DNA from: Pandoraea sp. ASV26 | GTDB taxonomy: Bacteria; Pseudomonadota; Gammaproteobacteria; Burkholderiales; Burkholderiaceae | Direction of reading: 5' to 3' | DNA length: 64,000 nucleotides | Assembly (NCBI RefSeq): GCF_016428915.1 | Contig: NZ_JAELTP010000007.1 | Coordinates: 30,637 to 94,636 of the forward strand | Shown here: in pieces, positions 63,443 through 64,000 of the stretch | How positions within the stretch are numbered: the first letter of the stretch is position 1 | How the letters are laid out: each line of letters opens with the position of its first letter | Translations under genes and position numbers: made by a program | Notes under the pieces: model-generated | What the model was told of the DNA's origin: nothing | The model's input: only the letters and a program-made list of their open reading frames with translations | Databases searched by the model: none

Positions 63443-64000
63443 TTATCCTTTGAGTCCACCCGAGGTCAGCCCGCCGATGACGCGCTCCTGGAACAGCGCC
63501 ATCAGGGCAGCCACCGGTACGATCGCCACGACCAGCGCCGCAGCGATCAGCGGCCACGGGAAGGCATATTCGCCCTGATAAAGGGTAATGCCAACCGGTA
63601 GCGTGCGATACCCCGGCGCGGCATTGAGCGAGAGGGCCAGCAAGAATTCGTCCCACGCGTTGACGAACGCCAGGATAGCGGCCGTGAATACGCCCGGGGC
63701 CGACAGCGGAAACACGATGCGCACCAGTGCGCCAATCCGGGTGCAGCCGTCGAGCATGGCAGCATTCTCCAGGTCGCGCGGAATCGCCTGGAAGAAGCTC
63801 ACGAGCACCAGCGTGCATACAGGCAGGCTCAGCACCGTATAGGGCAGCACGAGCGCCGCATAGGTGTTGAGCAGGTTCAGACTGCGCATGATCTGGAAGA
63901 TCGGCACGAGCAGCGTGACCAGCGGGAACATCGACGAGGCGATGATCGCTGACAGGATCAGCCCGCGCCAGCGCAGGTCAAGCCGCGCTATCGCATAAGC
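63443..64000 (-). CDS. Sugar ABC transporter permease, MalG type (runs off window end)
   Basis: Only the C-terminal 185 codons are inside the window; the frame is open to base 64000. It contains the EAA loop of binding-protein-dependent permeases (DLENAAMLDGCTRIGALVRIVFPLSAPG) and four visible membrane helices. Ends ...GGLTSGGLKG as in MalG-type proteins. Other transporter genes are presumably upstream beyond the window. Confidence 0.92.
   Translation of the reverse strand, partial: AYAIARLDLRWRGLILSAIIASSMFPLVTLLVPIFQIMRSLNLLNTYAALVLPYTVLSLPVCTLVLVSFFQAIPRDLENAAMLDGCTRIGALVRIVFPLSAPGVFTAAILAFVNAWDEFLLALSLNAAPGYRTLPVGITLYQGEYAFPWPLIAAALVVAIVPVAALMALFQERVIGGLTSGGLKG

Overview
The window is high-GC chromosomal DNA from a Burkholderiales bacterium of the family Burkholderiaceae. 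Gene content and order (mlaFEDACB, ABC exporter, ibaG, murA, the his operon, tatABC, degS-like, petABC, sspAB; and mrcA / pil / aroK-aroB / dgt / gltBD) fit Burkholderia and its relatives. Pandoraea is my best guess at genus, but that is inference and no rRNA is present to confirm it. Almost everything is vertically inherited core genome, with a few accessory patches.

Layout. 1-927: 5' part of mrcA (PBP1A), minus strand. 1172-5524: a type IV pilus cluster, pilM-pilN followed by one unusual ORF that joins a PilO-like inner-membrane domain to a PilQ secretin with no recognisable PilP. It runs into aroK-aroB-dgt (5430-8459). 8615-11149: a DUF883 protein and two tandem OmpW-type porins, minus strand. 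11348-12210: a REP-associated tyrosine transposase with downstream palindrome and repeats. 12429-18725: gltBD (glutamate synthase). 19203-22468: a hexuronate uptake and oxidation cluster (exuT-like, udh, SMP-30 lactonase). 22674-26729: an MFS transporter, an SDR lacking its catalytic Tyr, and an SbmA/YddA-type ABC exporter, all minus. 26942-30702: promoter, TPP riboswitch, a probable 26-codon coupled leader ORF, then thiO-thiS-thiG-thiE.

31562-50492 is one long head-to-tail block: the Mla phospholipid-transport operon, an ABC-2 exporter, ibaG, murA, the whole histidine pathway (hisG, D, C, B, H, A, F, I, E, with an unknown exported protein and marC inserted), a small membrane protein, hinT and tatABC. 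Many of its junctions are 4-bp ATGA overlaps. Then come a DegS-like protease, a Nif3-family gene, mscL, the cytochrome bc1 operon petABC, and sspAB.

57684-59953 is a small relic genomic island. The 3' half of a tRNA-Thr gene is duplicated about 2.2 kb downstream. A frameshifted 5' fragment of a tyrosine integrase lies just inside the tRNA end, followed by a possible regulator fragment, a DUF2726 nuclease-like gene and one unknown gene. The window ends with a Burkholderia-type porin (60197-61270, minus) preceded by two nearly identical LacI-type operators. Next to it is the distal part of a sugar operon (SDR dehydrogenase, aldose epimerase, MalG-type permease running off the end).

The best targets for a second look are the tRNA-Thr relic island, the PilO-PilQ fusion, the TPP riboswitch with its coupled leader ORF, the paired operators upstream of the porin, and the SDR without a catalytic tyrosine.
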